Of a stretch of DNA of 64,000 bases, positions 57,266 through 64,000 are shown one piece after another. The DNA is taken from assembly GCA_027484575.1 (NCBI GenBank), contig JAIXSQ010000010.1:372001-436000 (forward strand). The letters run 5' to 3'. Made by a program: the position numbers and the translations under genes. The notes beneath the pieces were generated by a model. That model saw only the letters and a list, made by a program, of their open reading frames with translations, was not told the DNA's origin and made no database searches. Each line of letters starts with the position of its first letter. Positions within the stretch are counted from its first letter, which is position 1. This DNA comes from Comamonadaceae bacterium (GTDB lineage Bacteria; Pseudomonadota; Gammaproteobacteria; Burkholderiales; Burkholderiaceae_C).

Positions 57266-57730
57266 ATGCCCGACCAGAACCGATCGAACGACGGCCGCCC
57301 GCGTCCCGACGCGAACCGCCCCAGCCCCGACGTGGAACGCGATGCGACCGACGGCCAGTCCGATGCGCGCGGCAAGGGCGCGACCGACGAGCAGGGCCAG
57401 GCGCCGCCGCGCGAGCAACGCGGCGAAGCCTATGCCGGCGACGGCCCGGCCAAGGTGGGCCTGACCAGCGACGACCAGCCCGACCTGGTCGCGCCCAGCG
57501 GCGTGAACGAGCGCGACCACGGCGCGGCCGACGACAAGCCCATGGGCGGCGGCAGCGTCAACCTCGACGACGACGACGAGGCCCATCCGCGCGGCAACAC
57601 GGCGCGCACGGGTGGCACCTGGGCCGCGCAGGGCGGCGATGCCGGCCGGGTGGGCAAGGCGCCCGGTGCCGGGCTGTCCGGCACCAACGGCCCGAGCGAT
57701 CACGACGCCAAGCGCGACCTGCCGCGCTGA
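57266..57730 (+). CDS. Hydrophilic, probably disordered protein
   Basis: Protein of 154 residues with no hydrophobic segment, rich in Asp, Gly, Arg, Pro and Gln (ANRPSPDVERDATDGQSDAR; VNLDDDDEAHPRGNTA). ATG 57266 follows GCAGGAG; an upstream ATG at 57239 is less likely. I do not recognise a family. Hydrophilic disordered proteins of this kind are often desiccation- or stress-induced (general knowledge), and the TCCTAC motif upstream fits such a role, but it is inference. Confidence 0.7.
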   Translation: MPDQNRSNDGRPRPDANRPSPDVERDATDGQSDARGKGATDEQGQAPPREQRGEAYAGDGPAKVGLTSDDQPDLVAPSGVNERDHGAADDKPMGGGSVNLDDDDEAHPRGNTARTGGTWAAQGGDAGRVGKAPGAGLSGTNGPSDHDAKRDLPR

Positions 57731-57756
57731 ACCGGGCAGCGCCCGTCGGCACCGGC

Positions 57757-59067
57757 ATGGATGCGTTCGCCGTCTGGTCGGTGCTGGCGGGGCTGCTGCT
57801 GGTGCTGATGGCGCTGGCCAGCACCGTGCTGGCCCGCCTGCCCTTGTCCACCGCGATGCTCTACCTGGGCGTGGGGGTGGCGGTCAGCCCGGTGGGCCTG
57901 GACCTGGCGGCGGCCACGGTGCCGACCGAGGCCCTGCTGCTGGAGCGGCTGACCGAGGTCGTGGTGCTGGTGTCGCTGTTCACCGCGGGCCTGAAGATGT
58001 CGGCCGGGCTGGACGACCGCAGCTGGCTGCTGCCGCTGCGGCTGGCGACGGTGTCGATGCTGGTGACGGTCGCCTGCATCACCCTGATCGGCTGGGGCCT
58101 GCTGGGGCTGCCGCTCGGTGCGGCCGTGCTGCTGGGGGCCGTGCTGGCGCCCACCGATCCCGTGCTCGCGTCCGAGGTGCAGCTGCACGAGCCCGGCGAC
58201 CGCGACCGCCTGCGCTTCGCGCTGACCGGCGAGGGCGGGCTGAACGACGGCACCGCATTCCCGCTCGTGATGCTCGGGCTGGGTCTGCTGGGCCTGCACG
58301 ACCTGGGCGCGGGCGGCTGGCGCTGGCTCGTCGTGGACCTGGCCTGGGCGGTGGCCGCGGGGCTGGGCACCGGCGCCGTGCTCGGCTCGGCCGTCGGCCG
58401 CCTGGTGCTGCACCTGCGCCGCGAGCACAAGGAGGCGGTCGGGCTGGACGATTTCCTCGGCATGGGCCTGATCGCCCTGTCGTACGGCACCGCGGTGCTG
58501 CTGCACGCCTACGGCTTCCTGGCGGTGTTCGCGGCCGCCGTGGCCCTGCGGCGCCTGGTGCGGCAGCAGACGCCCGGCTCGCCGCCGGCGCCGGCCCAGC
58601 CGTCGGAGCCGCAGCCCGCGGACGACGCCCTGGCCGTGCATCCGCAGCACGCCCCGGCCTACATGGCCGGCGCGGTACTGGCCTTCAACGAGCAGCTCGA
58701 GCGCATCGGCGAGGTGGTGGCCGTGGTGGCCATCGGCACGCTGCTGTGGTCGGTGCGCTGGGACCTGGCCTCCTGGTGGTTCGTGCCGGTGCTGCTGCTG
58801 CTGGTGCGGCCGCTGTCCGTGGCGGTCGGCCTGGCCGGCAGCGGCGCCAGCCCGGCGCGGCGGGCGCTGATCGGCTGGTTCGGCATCCGCGGCATCGGCT
58901 CGCTGTACTACCTCGCGTACGCCATCAACCACGGCCTGCCGGCCCCGCTGGCCGAGCAGCTCACCGCCCTGACCCTGTCCCTGGTGGTGACCTCGGTCGT
59001 GGTGCACGGCACCTCGGTCACCCCGCTGATGGCGGCCTACGAGCGGCGCGCGCGGCGGCGGTGCTGA
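57757..59067 (+). CDS. Cation/proton antiporter (CPA1-type)
   Basis: Membrane protein of 436 residues with about 12 hydrophobic helices. Family motifs are LFTAGLKMSAGLDDRSW, LAPTDPVLASEVQLHEPGDR, RFALTGEGGLNDGTAFPLVM and GWFGIRGIGSLYYLAYAINH; the Asp of APTDP and the acidic EGGLND are the usual ion-binding sites. It would exchange Na+ or K+ for H+. A hydrophilic loop (PPAPAQPSEPQPADDALAVH) sits near residue 280. It follows the hydrophilic-protein gene by 26 bp and may be co-transcribed with it. Confidence 0.9.
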   Translation: MDAFAVWSVLAGLLLVLMALASTVLARLPLSTAMLYLGVGVAVSPVGLDLAAATVPTEALLLERLTEVVVLVSLFTAGLKMSAGLDDRSWLLPLRLATVSMLVTVACITLIGWGLLGLPLGAAVLLGAVLAPTDPVLASEVQLHEPGDRDRLRFALTGEGGLNDGTAFPLVMLGLGLLGLHDLGAGGWRWLVVDLAWAVAAGLGTGAVLGSAVGRLVLHLRREHKEAVGLDDFLGMGLIALSYGTAVLLHAYGFLAVFAAAVALRRLVRQQTPGSPPAPAQPSEPQPADDALAVHPQHAPAYMAGAVLAFNEQLERIGEVVAVVAIGTLLWSVRWDLASWWFVPVLLLLVRPLSVAVGLAGSGASPARRALIGWFGIRGIGSLYYLAYAINHGLPAPLAEQLTALTLSLVVTSVVVHGTSVTPLMAAYERRARRRC

Positions 59068-59082
59068 GCGGCGCCCCTGCCC

Positions 59083-59090
59083 GTCCTACA
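59083..59090 (+). promoter_or_regulatory. GTCCTACA motif, site 8
   Basis: Lies 101 bp before the hemerythrin start at 59192 and is followed by TGGCCGGCAGAGG. Confidence 0.45.
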
Positions 59091-59191
59091 TGGCCGGCAG
59101 AGGCAGGCTGACAGGGCCGGCCCGGCCCCCCGGCCTAGAGTCCCCGGGAGGGCGGCGACCGCGCCGCGGCCCACCGACGGAGGATCCCCCG

Positions 59192-59689
59192 ATGACGACC
59201 ACACCGGACGCGCTCGAGCTGCTCGATGCCGACCATGCCCAGCTGCTGCAGCTGTTCGCGTCGTTCCGCGAACTGTCGGCCCACGGTGCCGCCGGCCCGC
59301 GCCGCAAGGCGCTGGCCGAGCAGATCTGCCTGGCGCTGACCATCCACGCCCGGCTCGAGGACGAGCTGTTCTATCCCGCGCTGCGCGTCGCGGTGGGCGA
59401 CGACGACCTGCTCGACGAGGCCGAGGTCGCGCATGCCGGCGCCCGCGACCTGATGGCGCAGGTGCTCGCGATGGCGCCGCAGGACGCGCTCTACGACGCC
59501 CGGGTGACGGTGCTGGGCGAGTACGTGCAGCAGCACGTGCGCTTCGAGCGCGAGCAGCTGTTCGCCTGCGCGCGGCGCAGCGGCCTGGACCTGGTGCGCC
59601 TGGGCCAGCGGCTGCAGGAGCGCCAGGCCGAGCTGCATGCCGTGCCGGAGGCCCTGCGCGAGGACTTGCTGGCGCAGGCGCTGGCCTGA
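59192..59689 (+). CDS. Hemerythrin-domain protein
   Basis: Protein of 165 residues with the HHE metal-binding pattern: LLDADHAQLLQLFASF, IHARLEDELFYPALRVAV, EVAHAGARDLMAQVLAM and QQHVRFEREQLFACARRSG. The His/Glu set would bind a di-iron centre that can bind O2 or NO. Such single-domain proteins serve as oxygen or nitric-oxide sensors or stores in stress. ATG 59192 follows CGGAGGA. Confidence 0.92.
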   Translation: MTTTPDALELLDADHAQLLQLFASFRELSAHGAAGPRRKALAEQICLALTIHARLEDELFYPALRVAVGDDDLLDEAEVAHAGARDLMAQVLAMAPQDALYDARVTVLGEYVQQHVRFEREQLFACARRSGLDLVRLGQRLQERQAELHAVPEALREDLLAQALA

Positions 59690-59752
59690 ACGCGCGGGCC
59701 CGCCGGGTGGCCCGCCTGAGCCATTGACGTGCGCCGGCCTGCGGTCCAGCCT

Positions 59753-59760
59753 GTCCTACA
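59753..59760 (+). promoter_or_regulatory. GTCCTACA motif, site 9
   Basis: Lies 81 bp before the lipoprotein start at 59842. The surrounding AGCCTGT-CCT-ACAGGCT (59748-59764) is itself a perfect inverted repeat. Confidence 0.5.
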
Positions 59761-59841
59761 GGCTTCGCCAGCAGGAGACGACAGGCCCGGCGGGGGTCGG
59801 CCCGGACCATGCGGGTTTCCACCCACCAACGGAGTCTCCTG

Positions 59842-60363
59842 ATGCACACCTCCCCCTTCACTCGCAGCGCGCTGGTCGCGCTGGTCGCCGCCACCTCCCT
59901 GGGCCTGGCCGCCTGCGGCCGCGGCGGCTCCGACAGCAGCGCCGGTGCGGGCGGCAGCGCCGGCGGCACCAGCAGCACCGCCTCGGGCGGCAGCGGCAGC
60001 ACGGGCAGCAGCACCCCCGGCAGCAGCGGCACCGCCATGGGCTCGGGCACGGGCACCGGCACCAGCACCTCGCCCGGCGGCAGCTCCGGCAGCAGCACGG
60101 CATCGACCGGCGGTTCGGGCTCCGACAGCGGCGCCAGCGGCAGCACCTCGATGGGCGGCTCGGGCAGCGGCAGCACCGGCAGCAGCGGCGGCCTGTCGGG
60201 CAGCAGCGGTTCCGCCGGCCAGTCGGGCACGGCGGGCAACACCACCACCAGCCCCAGCGGCGCCACCAGCGGCAGCGCCACCAATTCGGGCAGCACGTCG
60301 ACCGGCACGGGCGCCGGCAGCACCGGCGGCTCGGGCGGCAGCACCTCGGGCACCAGCCGCTGA
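59842..60363 (+). CDS. Ser/Gly-rich low-complexity lipoprotein
   Basis: Protein of 173 residues: a lipoprotein signal (SALVALVAATSLGLAACGRG, lipobox LAAC) then a mature part almost entirely Gly, Ser and Thr with Ala and Asn (GSGTGTGTSTSPGGSSGSST). There is no folded domain. It resembles the exported protein at 42652-43260 in composition but is lipid-anchored. ATG 59842 follows CGGAGT. The next gene overlaps it by one base (TGATG). Confidence 0.78.
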   Translation: MHTSPFTRSALVALVAATSLGLAACGRGGSDSSAGAGGSAGGTSSTASGGSGSTGSSTPGSSGTAMGSGTGTGTSTSPGGSSGSSTASTGGSGSDSGASGSTSMGGSGSGSTGSSGGLSGSSGSAGQSGTAGNTTTSPSGATSGSATNSGSTSTGTGAGSTGGSGGSTSGTSR

Positions 60364-60788
60364 TGACGCGCCACGCGATGGCCGTGGCGGTGCTCGCGGC
60401 GGTCGCGCTGGCCGCGTGCCAGCGCGGCGCCGACACCGGTGCCACGGCCAACCCGAATGCGCCCGGCAGCCCGGGCAGCAGCGGCGTGGCCCGCCCGGCC
60501 ACGCCGCAGGCACCCGACGGCCCGCCCGGCGGCCCCTCGGGCGTGGCCGGCTCCGCGCCGCACAGCGGGGCGTCGGGCGCCGACGCCGTGCCCGGCACGA
60601 CGGGCCGCGGCACGGCAGACGCCAGCTCGCAGAGCACGGGTGCCGCGACGCCGGGCTCGGGCCTGAACGGTGGTCTGGGCGGCCGCACCGGCAGCACGGC
60701 CGCGATGGGCGCCGGACCGGCGGGCTCGCAGGGCGCGCCGCAGGGCTCGGCCAACCGCACCAACGACAGCACGACGGGCTTTCGCTGA
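60363..60788 (+). CDS. Low-complexity lipoprotein, second in pair
   Basis: Protein of 141 residues with lipobox LAACQ (MAVAVLAAVALAACQRGADT) and a Gly/Ser/Pro/Ala/Thr-rich mature part (PNAPGSPGSSGVARPATPQA). Its start overlaps the stop of the preceding lipoprotein gene, so the two are coupled and probably act together at the cell envelope. No family recognised. Confidence 0.72.
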   Translation: MTRHAMAVAVLAAVALAACQRGADTGATANPNAPGSPGSSGVARPATPQAPDGPPGGPSGVAGSAPHSGASGADAVPGTTGRGTADASSQSTGAATPGSGLNGGLGGRTGSTAAMGAGPAGSQGAPQGSANRTNDSTTGFR

Positions 60789-60812
60789 GCGGCCCACCGA
60801 TGCGCCAGAACG

Positions 60813-60840
60813 ACGACGGCCGGGTCTCCCCGGCCGTCGT
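60813..60840. terminator. Strong hairpin between convergent genes
   Basis: ACGACGGCCGGG (60813-60824) pairs with CCCGGCCGTCGT (60829-60840) around TCTC, a perfect 12-bp stem. There is no T-run, but position between convergent genes suggests termination or message protection. Confidence 0.55.
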
Positions 60841-60868
60841 CACGTGGGCCCGCGCGCGGGCGGCGGCG

Positions 60869-61753
60869 TCAGCCGCGTGCCACCGGCCGCTTCGGGTCGC
60901 GGCACCACTCGCTCCAGCTGCCCGCGTACAGGCCGGCGGGCGGGTAGCCGGCCAGCTCCATCGCCAGCACGTTGGGCACCGCGCTCACGCCGCTGCCGCA
61001 CTGGTGCACGACGGCGGCCGGGTCGCGCCCGGCCAGCAGCTGCTCGAACTCGGCGCGCAGCTGCGCGGCCGGCTTGAAGCGGCCGTCCTGCAGGTTCTCG
61101 CCGAACGGTCGGTTGAGCGCGCCGGGGATGTGGCCGGCCACGGGATCGAGCGGCTCGATCTCGCCGCGGTAGCGGGCCGGCGCGCGGGCGTCCACCAGGG
61201 TCTGCGTGCCGCCCAGCCCGGCCTCGACCTCGGCGGTCGTGACCAGCCGGCGCAGCGGCGCGCCCAGCGTGAAGTTGCTCTGGAAGTGCGCCGGCTCCTC
61301 GCCCGCCGCGACGGGGCCGCCCGCGGCCTGCCAGGCCTGCAGGCCGCCGTCCAGCACGGCCACGGCGTCGTGGCCGGCCCACTTGAGCATCCACCACAGC
61401 CGGCCGCAGAAGTTGGCGCCCTGGCGGTCGTAGACCACCGCCTGCATGTCGTTGGCGAAACCCACGCGCGACAGCCACATCGCGAACTTCTCGCGCGCGG
61501 GCAGGGGATGGCGCCCGCCCGAGGCGGCGTCGGCATGCGGATGGTGGCGGCCGTCGGGCTCGACCACGCCGGGGTCGGCCAGCGCGGTGTCCAGCGGCGC
61601 GAACACCGCGCCGGCCACGTGGGCCTGGTGGTACTGCTGCAGGCCGGCGCCGGCATCCATCAGGTCGAAGCTGCAGTCGAACACCATGTGGCGCAGGCCG
61701 GCGGCCTTCAGCTGCTGCAGTTCACGGACGGTGATCAGGTGCGTGTAGGCCAT
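60869..61753 (-). CDS. Sulfurtransferase (3-mercaptopyruvate sulfurtransferase type)
   Basis: Two-domain rhodanese-like protein of 294 residues. The inactive N-terminal domain has MVFDCSFDLMDAGAGLQQYH and QAVVYDRQGANFCGRLWWML. The active loop in the C-terminal domain is CGSGVSA, which fits 3-mercaptopyruvate sulfurtransferase (CGSGVTA) rather than thiosulfate rhodanese (CRKGVTA). It transfers sulfur to thiols or cyanide. ATG 61753 lies one base after the stop of the EamA gene. Confidence 0.92.
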   Translation of the reverse strand: MAYTHLITVRELQQLKAAGLRHMVFDCSFDLMDAGAGLQQYHQAHVAGAVFAPLDTALADPGVVEPDGRHHPHADAASGGRHPLPAREKFAMWLSRVGFANDMQAVVYDRQGANFCGRLWWMLKWAGHDAVAVLDGGLQAWQAAGGPVAAGEEPAHFQSNFTLGAPLRRLVTTAEVEAGLGGTQTLVDARAPARYRGEIEPLDPVAGHIPGALNRPFGENLQDGRFKPAAQLRAEFEQLLAGRDPAAVVHQCGSGVSAVPNVLAMELAGYPPAGLYAGSWSEWCRDPKRPVARG

Positions 61754-61754
61754 C

Positions 61755-62645
61755 TCAGTGTTCCTCGGCGGGTGCGTTGGGGGCGGCGCGCGAGCGCAGC
61801 ACGGTGGCCGCGATCCCGCTGCAGACGATCAGCGCCATGCCCAGCCAGCCCAGCGGGTCCAGGTGCTCGTCGAACAGCAGCAGGCTGTACAGGGCGCCGA
61901 ACACGATGCCGGAGTATTGCAGGCTGGCCACCACCAGCGTGGCGCCGTGGCTGTAGGCGCGGGTCATGCACAGCTGGCCCAGCGACGCCAGCACGCCCAC
62001 GGGCAGCAGCCAGGCCGCATGGCCCCAGTGCCAGGGCGAGATGCCGGTGACGGCCATGCCGCCGGCACCGGCGACCATGGTGCCCACGGCGAAGTAGAAG
62101 ACCGTGCGGGTCTCCGGCTCGCCCAGCCGGCCCAGCGCCATGACCTGCATGTACGCGAAGGCGGCGCCCAGCCCCGACAGCAGGCCCACCAGGCCGGCGA
62201 ACAGCTGCTGCTGGTCGATGGTCGGGCGCAGCATCAGCACCACGCCGGCGAAGCCGGCCAGCACGGCCGCGGCCAGCGGCCCCTGGCGCAGCGCGCCTTC
62301 GCGCGGGTTCCAGGCCAGCAGCGCGCCGCCGACCAGGAAGGCGGCGATCCACACGCTGCTCATGTAGTTGAGCGTCATCGCCGTGGCCAGCGGCAGGCCC
62401 GCGATGGCATAGAACCATGCGCCCAGCGAGACCACGCCGATCGCGCTGCGCCAGGTGTGCATCCAGGGGTAGGCGGTGCCCAGCGACACGCCCTGCCGGC
62501 GCGCCAGCACCCACATGAAGGCGATGCCCAGCGCGCCGCGCCAGAACACCAGTTCGGCCGAGGTGAACCAGGCCGAGGCGATCTTCACGCACACCGCCAT
62601 GCTGGCGAAGAAGAACGCCGCCAGCAGCATCCACAGGGCCTGCAT
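61755..62645 (-). CDS. EamA/DMT-family transporter
   Basis: Inner-membrane protein of 296 residues with ten hydrophobic helices in two EamA repeats. Blocks include LWMLLAAFFFASMAVCVKIA, LVFWRGALGIAFMWVLARRQ, AMTLNYMSSVWIAAFLVGGA and ASLQYSGIVFGALYSLLLFD. Such proteins export amino acids or metabolites; the substrate is unknown. It is coupled to the sulfurtransferase gene downstream, so a sulfur- or thiol-containing substrate is conceivable but unproven. Confidence 0.92.
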   Translation of the reverse strand: MQALWMLLAAFFFASMAVCVKIASAWFTSAELVFWRGALGIAFMWVLARRQGVSLGTAYPWMHTWRSAIGVVSLGAWFYAIAGLPLATAMTLNYMSSVWIAAFLVGGALLAWNPREGALRQGPLAAAVLAGFAGVVLMLRPTIDQQQLFAGLVGLLSGLGAAFAYMQVMALGRLGEPETRTVFYFAVGTMVAGAGGMAVTGISPWHWGHAAWLLPVGVLASLGQLCMTRAYSHGATLVVASLQYSGIVFGALYSLLLFDEHLDPLGWLGMALIVCSGIAATVLRSRAAPNAPAEEH

Positions 62646-62682
62646 CAGGCCCCCCGGCGCGGACGGGACGGGGGCAGGGCGG

Positions 62683-63822
62683 TCAGCCGGCCGCTCCCAT
62701 GCGCTGCCGGTACCACTCGTGGAAGTGCTGCATGCCGTCCTCCATCGGGCTCTGGTACGGGCCGACCTCGTTGTCGCCGCGCCGCATCAGCGCGCGGCGG
62801 CCGGCGTCCATGCGCTCGGCGATCTCGTCGTCCTCGACGCAGGTCTCCATGTAGGCGGCCTGCTGGGCCTCGACGAACTCGCGCTCGAAGGCCGCGATCT
62901 CCTCGGGGTAGTAGAACTCGACGACGTTGAGCGTCTTGGTGGGCGAGACCGGGTGCAGGGTGGAGACCGTCAGGACGTGCGGGTACCACTCGACCATCAC
63001 GTGCGGGTAGTAGGTCAGCCAGATCGCGCCGTGGCTGGGCGGCACGCCGTCGCGCCAGCCCAGCAGCGCCTTGTGCCAGCGCTCGTACACCGGGCTGCCC
63101 GCGCGGCCCAGCCGGTTGGCCACGCCCACGGTCTGCACCGAGTACTCGGACTTGAACTCCCAGCGCAGGTCCTCGCAGGCCACGAAGCTGCCCAGGCCAG
63201 GGTGGAACGGGCCGACGTGGTAGTCCTCGAGGTAGACCTCGATGAAGGTCTTCCAGTTGTAGTTGCACTCGTGCAGCTCGACGTGGTCGAGGACCATGCC
63301 GCTGAAGTCCAGCTGGGCTCGCGGGCCCATGCCGGCCAGGTCGGCCTCGATGTCGCGGCCGTTGTCCTGGAACAGCAGGCCGTTCCACGAACGCAGCGGG
63401 TAGTTGGCCAGGTCCAGGCAGGGATCCTGCGCGAAGTGCGGCGCGCCCAGCAGGGTGCCGGCCCTGGTGTCGGCGGCGCCGGCGCTGTAGGTCCAGCGGT
63501 GCAGCGGGCAGACGATGTTGCCGCCACCGCCGCCCTGGCCGCGCAGGTTGCCGCGGCCGCGCAGCATCACCGCCTGCCGGTGGCGGCAGACGTTGGACAC
63601 CAGCTCGACGCCGCGCTCGGTGCGCAGCAGCGCGCGGCCCTCGCCCTCCTGGGGCAGGGCGTACCAGTCGCCGGGGTTGGGCACGGCCAGCTCGTGGCCC
63701 ACGTACTTCGGGCCGCGGGCGAACAGGACGTCCATCTCGCGTTGGAAGAGCGCCTCGTCGAAGTAGCTGGAAACGGGAAGTTGGCTTGTGGCCTGCTGGA
63801 GCTGAAGACTTAAATCAGACAT
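62683..63822 (-). CDS. Rieske-type ring-hydroxylating oxygenase alpha subunit
   Basis: Oxygenase of 379 residues. The Rieske [2Fe-2S] ligands are in VCRHRQAVMLRG and VCPLHRWTYSAG; the gap between the two CxH/CxxH pairs is 23 residues, longer than the usual 15-17, because of a Gly-rich insertion (LRGQGGGGG). The mononuclear-iron histidines lie in LEDYHVGPFHPGLGSF. The sequence is of the GbcA/choline-oxygenase-like group, which demethylates or hydroxylates quaternary amines or aromatics. AGGTGA precedes the ATG at 63822. No reductase gene is adjacent in the visible part. Confidence 0.88.
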   Translation of the reverse strand: MSDLSLQLQQATSQLPVSSYFDEALFQREMDVLFARGPKYVGHELAVPNPGDWYALPQEGEGRALLRTERGVELVSNVCRHRQAVMLRGRGNLRGQGGGGGNIVCPLHRWTYSAGAADTRAGTLLGAPHFAQDPCLDLANYPLRSWNGLLFQDNGRDIEADLAGMGPRAQLDFSGMVLDHVELHECNYNWKTFIEVYLEDYHVGPFHPGLGSFVACEDLRWEFKSEYSVQTVGVANRLGRAGSPVYERWHKALLGWRDGVPPSHGAIWLTYYPHVMVEWYPHVLTVSTLHPVSPTKTLNVVEFYYPEEIAAFEREFVEAQQAAYMETCVEDDEIAERMDAGRRALMRRGDNEVGPYQSPMEDGMQHFHEWYRQRMGAAG

Positions 63823-63902
63823 TTCACCTGACCTAGAGATCTCCCCCGATGAAGGGGCAGGTAAGCGCGTGGTTCCGGGGACGTCGGCGCAAAAGGGACG
63901 GG

Positions 63903-63908
63903 ATTGTA
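63903..63908 (-). promoter_or_regulatory. -10-like element of the Rieske oxygenase gene
   Basis: TACAAT on the minus strand, 80 bp before the ATG. No good -35 is visible. The leader contains AGGGGCAGGT and CACCTG near its ends and could fold, but nothing specific is recognised. Confidence 0.4.
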
Positions 63909-63937
63909 CCCGTCGGTCCCGCACCCACCCGGACCCC

Positions 63938-63943
63938 TAGAAT
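63938..63943 (+). promoter_or_regulatory. -10-like element of the last gene
   Basis: TAGAAT, 26 bp before the ATG at 63970. A ribosome binding site AAGGA (63962-63966) follows it. Confidence 0.45.
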
Positions 63944-63969
63944 CAGGGCCTTTGCCCCCTGAAGGATCC

Positions 63970-64000
63970 ATGGCCGAGTCGACACAACCGCCCGCCAGCT
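63970..64000 (+). CDS. Start of a gene cut by the window edge
   Basis: ATG 63970 is preceded by AAGGA and a TAGAAT element. Only the first ten codons (MAESTQPPAS) are visible. No family can be assigned. Confidence 0.6.
   Translation, partial: MAESTQPPAS

Overview
The window is a piece of a very GC-rich chromosome. Gene content and order point to a betaproteobacterium of the order Burkholderiales, most like Comamonadaceae. The main clue is the TCA-cycle block gntR-sdhCDAB-sdhE-gltA, divergent from mdh / HpcH-CitE-like / exported protein / acnB. The rpsT-murJ neighbourhood and the order purM / AI-2E transporter / hda / HAD hydrolase / pcnB / folK support this. No rRNA, tRNA, CRISPR array, insertion sequence, prophage or integrase was seen, so it reads as ordinary chromosome with some accessory stretches. 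No gene-free stretch exceeds about 200 bp.

Layout. 1-12.3 kb: the cut end of a lysR gene, then the TCA block with a GntR/HutC regulator whose palindrome lies inside the divergent gntR/mdh promoters. 12.3-23.4 kb: a flavin-binding-type protein, an SbmA-like transporter, a MmyB-type regulator divergent from a membrane protein across a perfect palindrome, serC, a second aconitase (acnA), an orphan MASE3-PAS histidine kinase and an FAD monooxygenase. 23.4-26.2 kb: the kynBUA operon (tryptophan to anthranilate). 26.2-29.3 kb: argD-argF and a CxxCxxCC protein, divergent from a DUF3579 gene; the same 12-bp palindrome as at gntR/mdh lies between argD and DUF3579. 29.4-38.1 kb: housekeeping genes (rpsT, murJ, sirB1-like, purM, AI-2E transporter, hda, HAD, pcnB, folK), then a REP-like hairpin.

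38.2-60.8 kb is more accessory: a two-gene cytochrome c operon, small disordered proteins, a ferredoxin-like protein, DUF808, a Ser/Gly-rich exported protein, two tandem L,D-transpeptidase-like paralogues, PA2778/PA2779-type proteins, an HPF/RaiA-like protein, an esterase, gshA, an RcnB-like protein, a short-chain dehydrogenase, a methyltransferase with a signal peptide, a dihaem cytochrome under a TetR regulator with two operator-like repeats, DUF4142, a phosphatase, a cation/proton antiporter, a hemerythrin and two low-complexity lipoproteins. Many of the short stress- or envelope-type genes here share a promoter-proximal motif, (G)TCCTAC(A/G). This is the most interesting possible system in the window: an undescribed regulon or alternative-sigma promoter class. 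60.9-64 kb: a 3-mercaptopyruvate-type sulfurtransferase, an EamA transporter, a Rieske oxygenase and the first ten codons of a further gene.

Working together: gltA, acnB/acnA, sdhCDAB and mdh cover much of the TCA cycle, with gntR as the likely local regulator. The shared palindrome suggests a link to arginine synthesis. The kyn operon supplies anthranilate and alanine from tryptophan. All functions come from reading sequence motifs; no database search was run.
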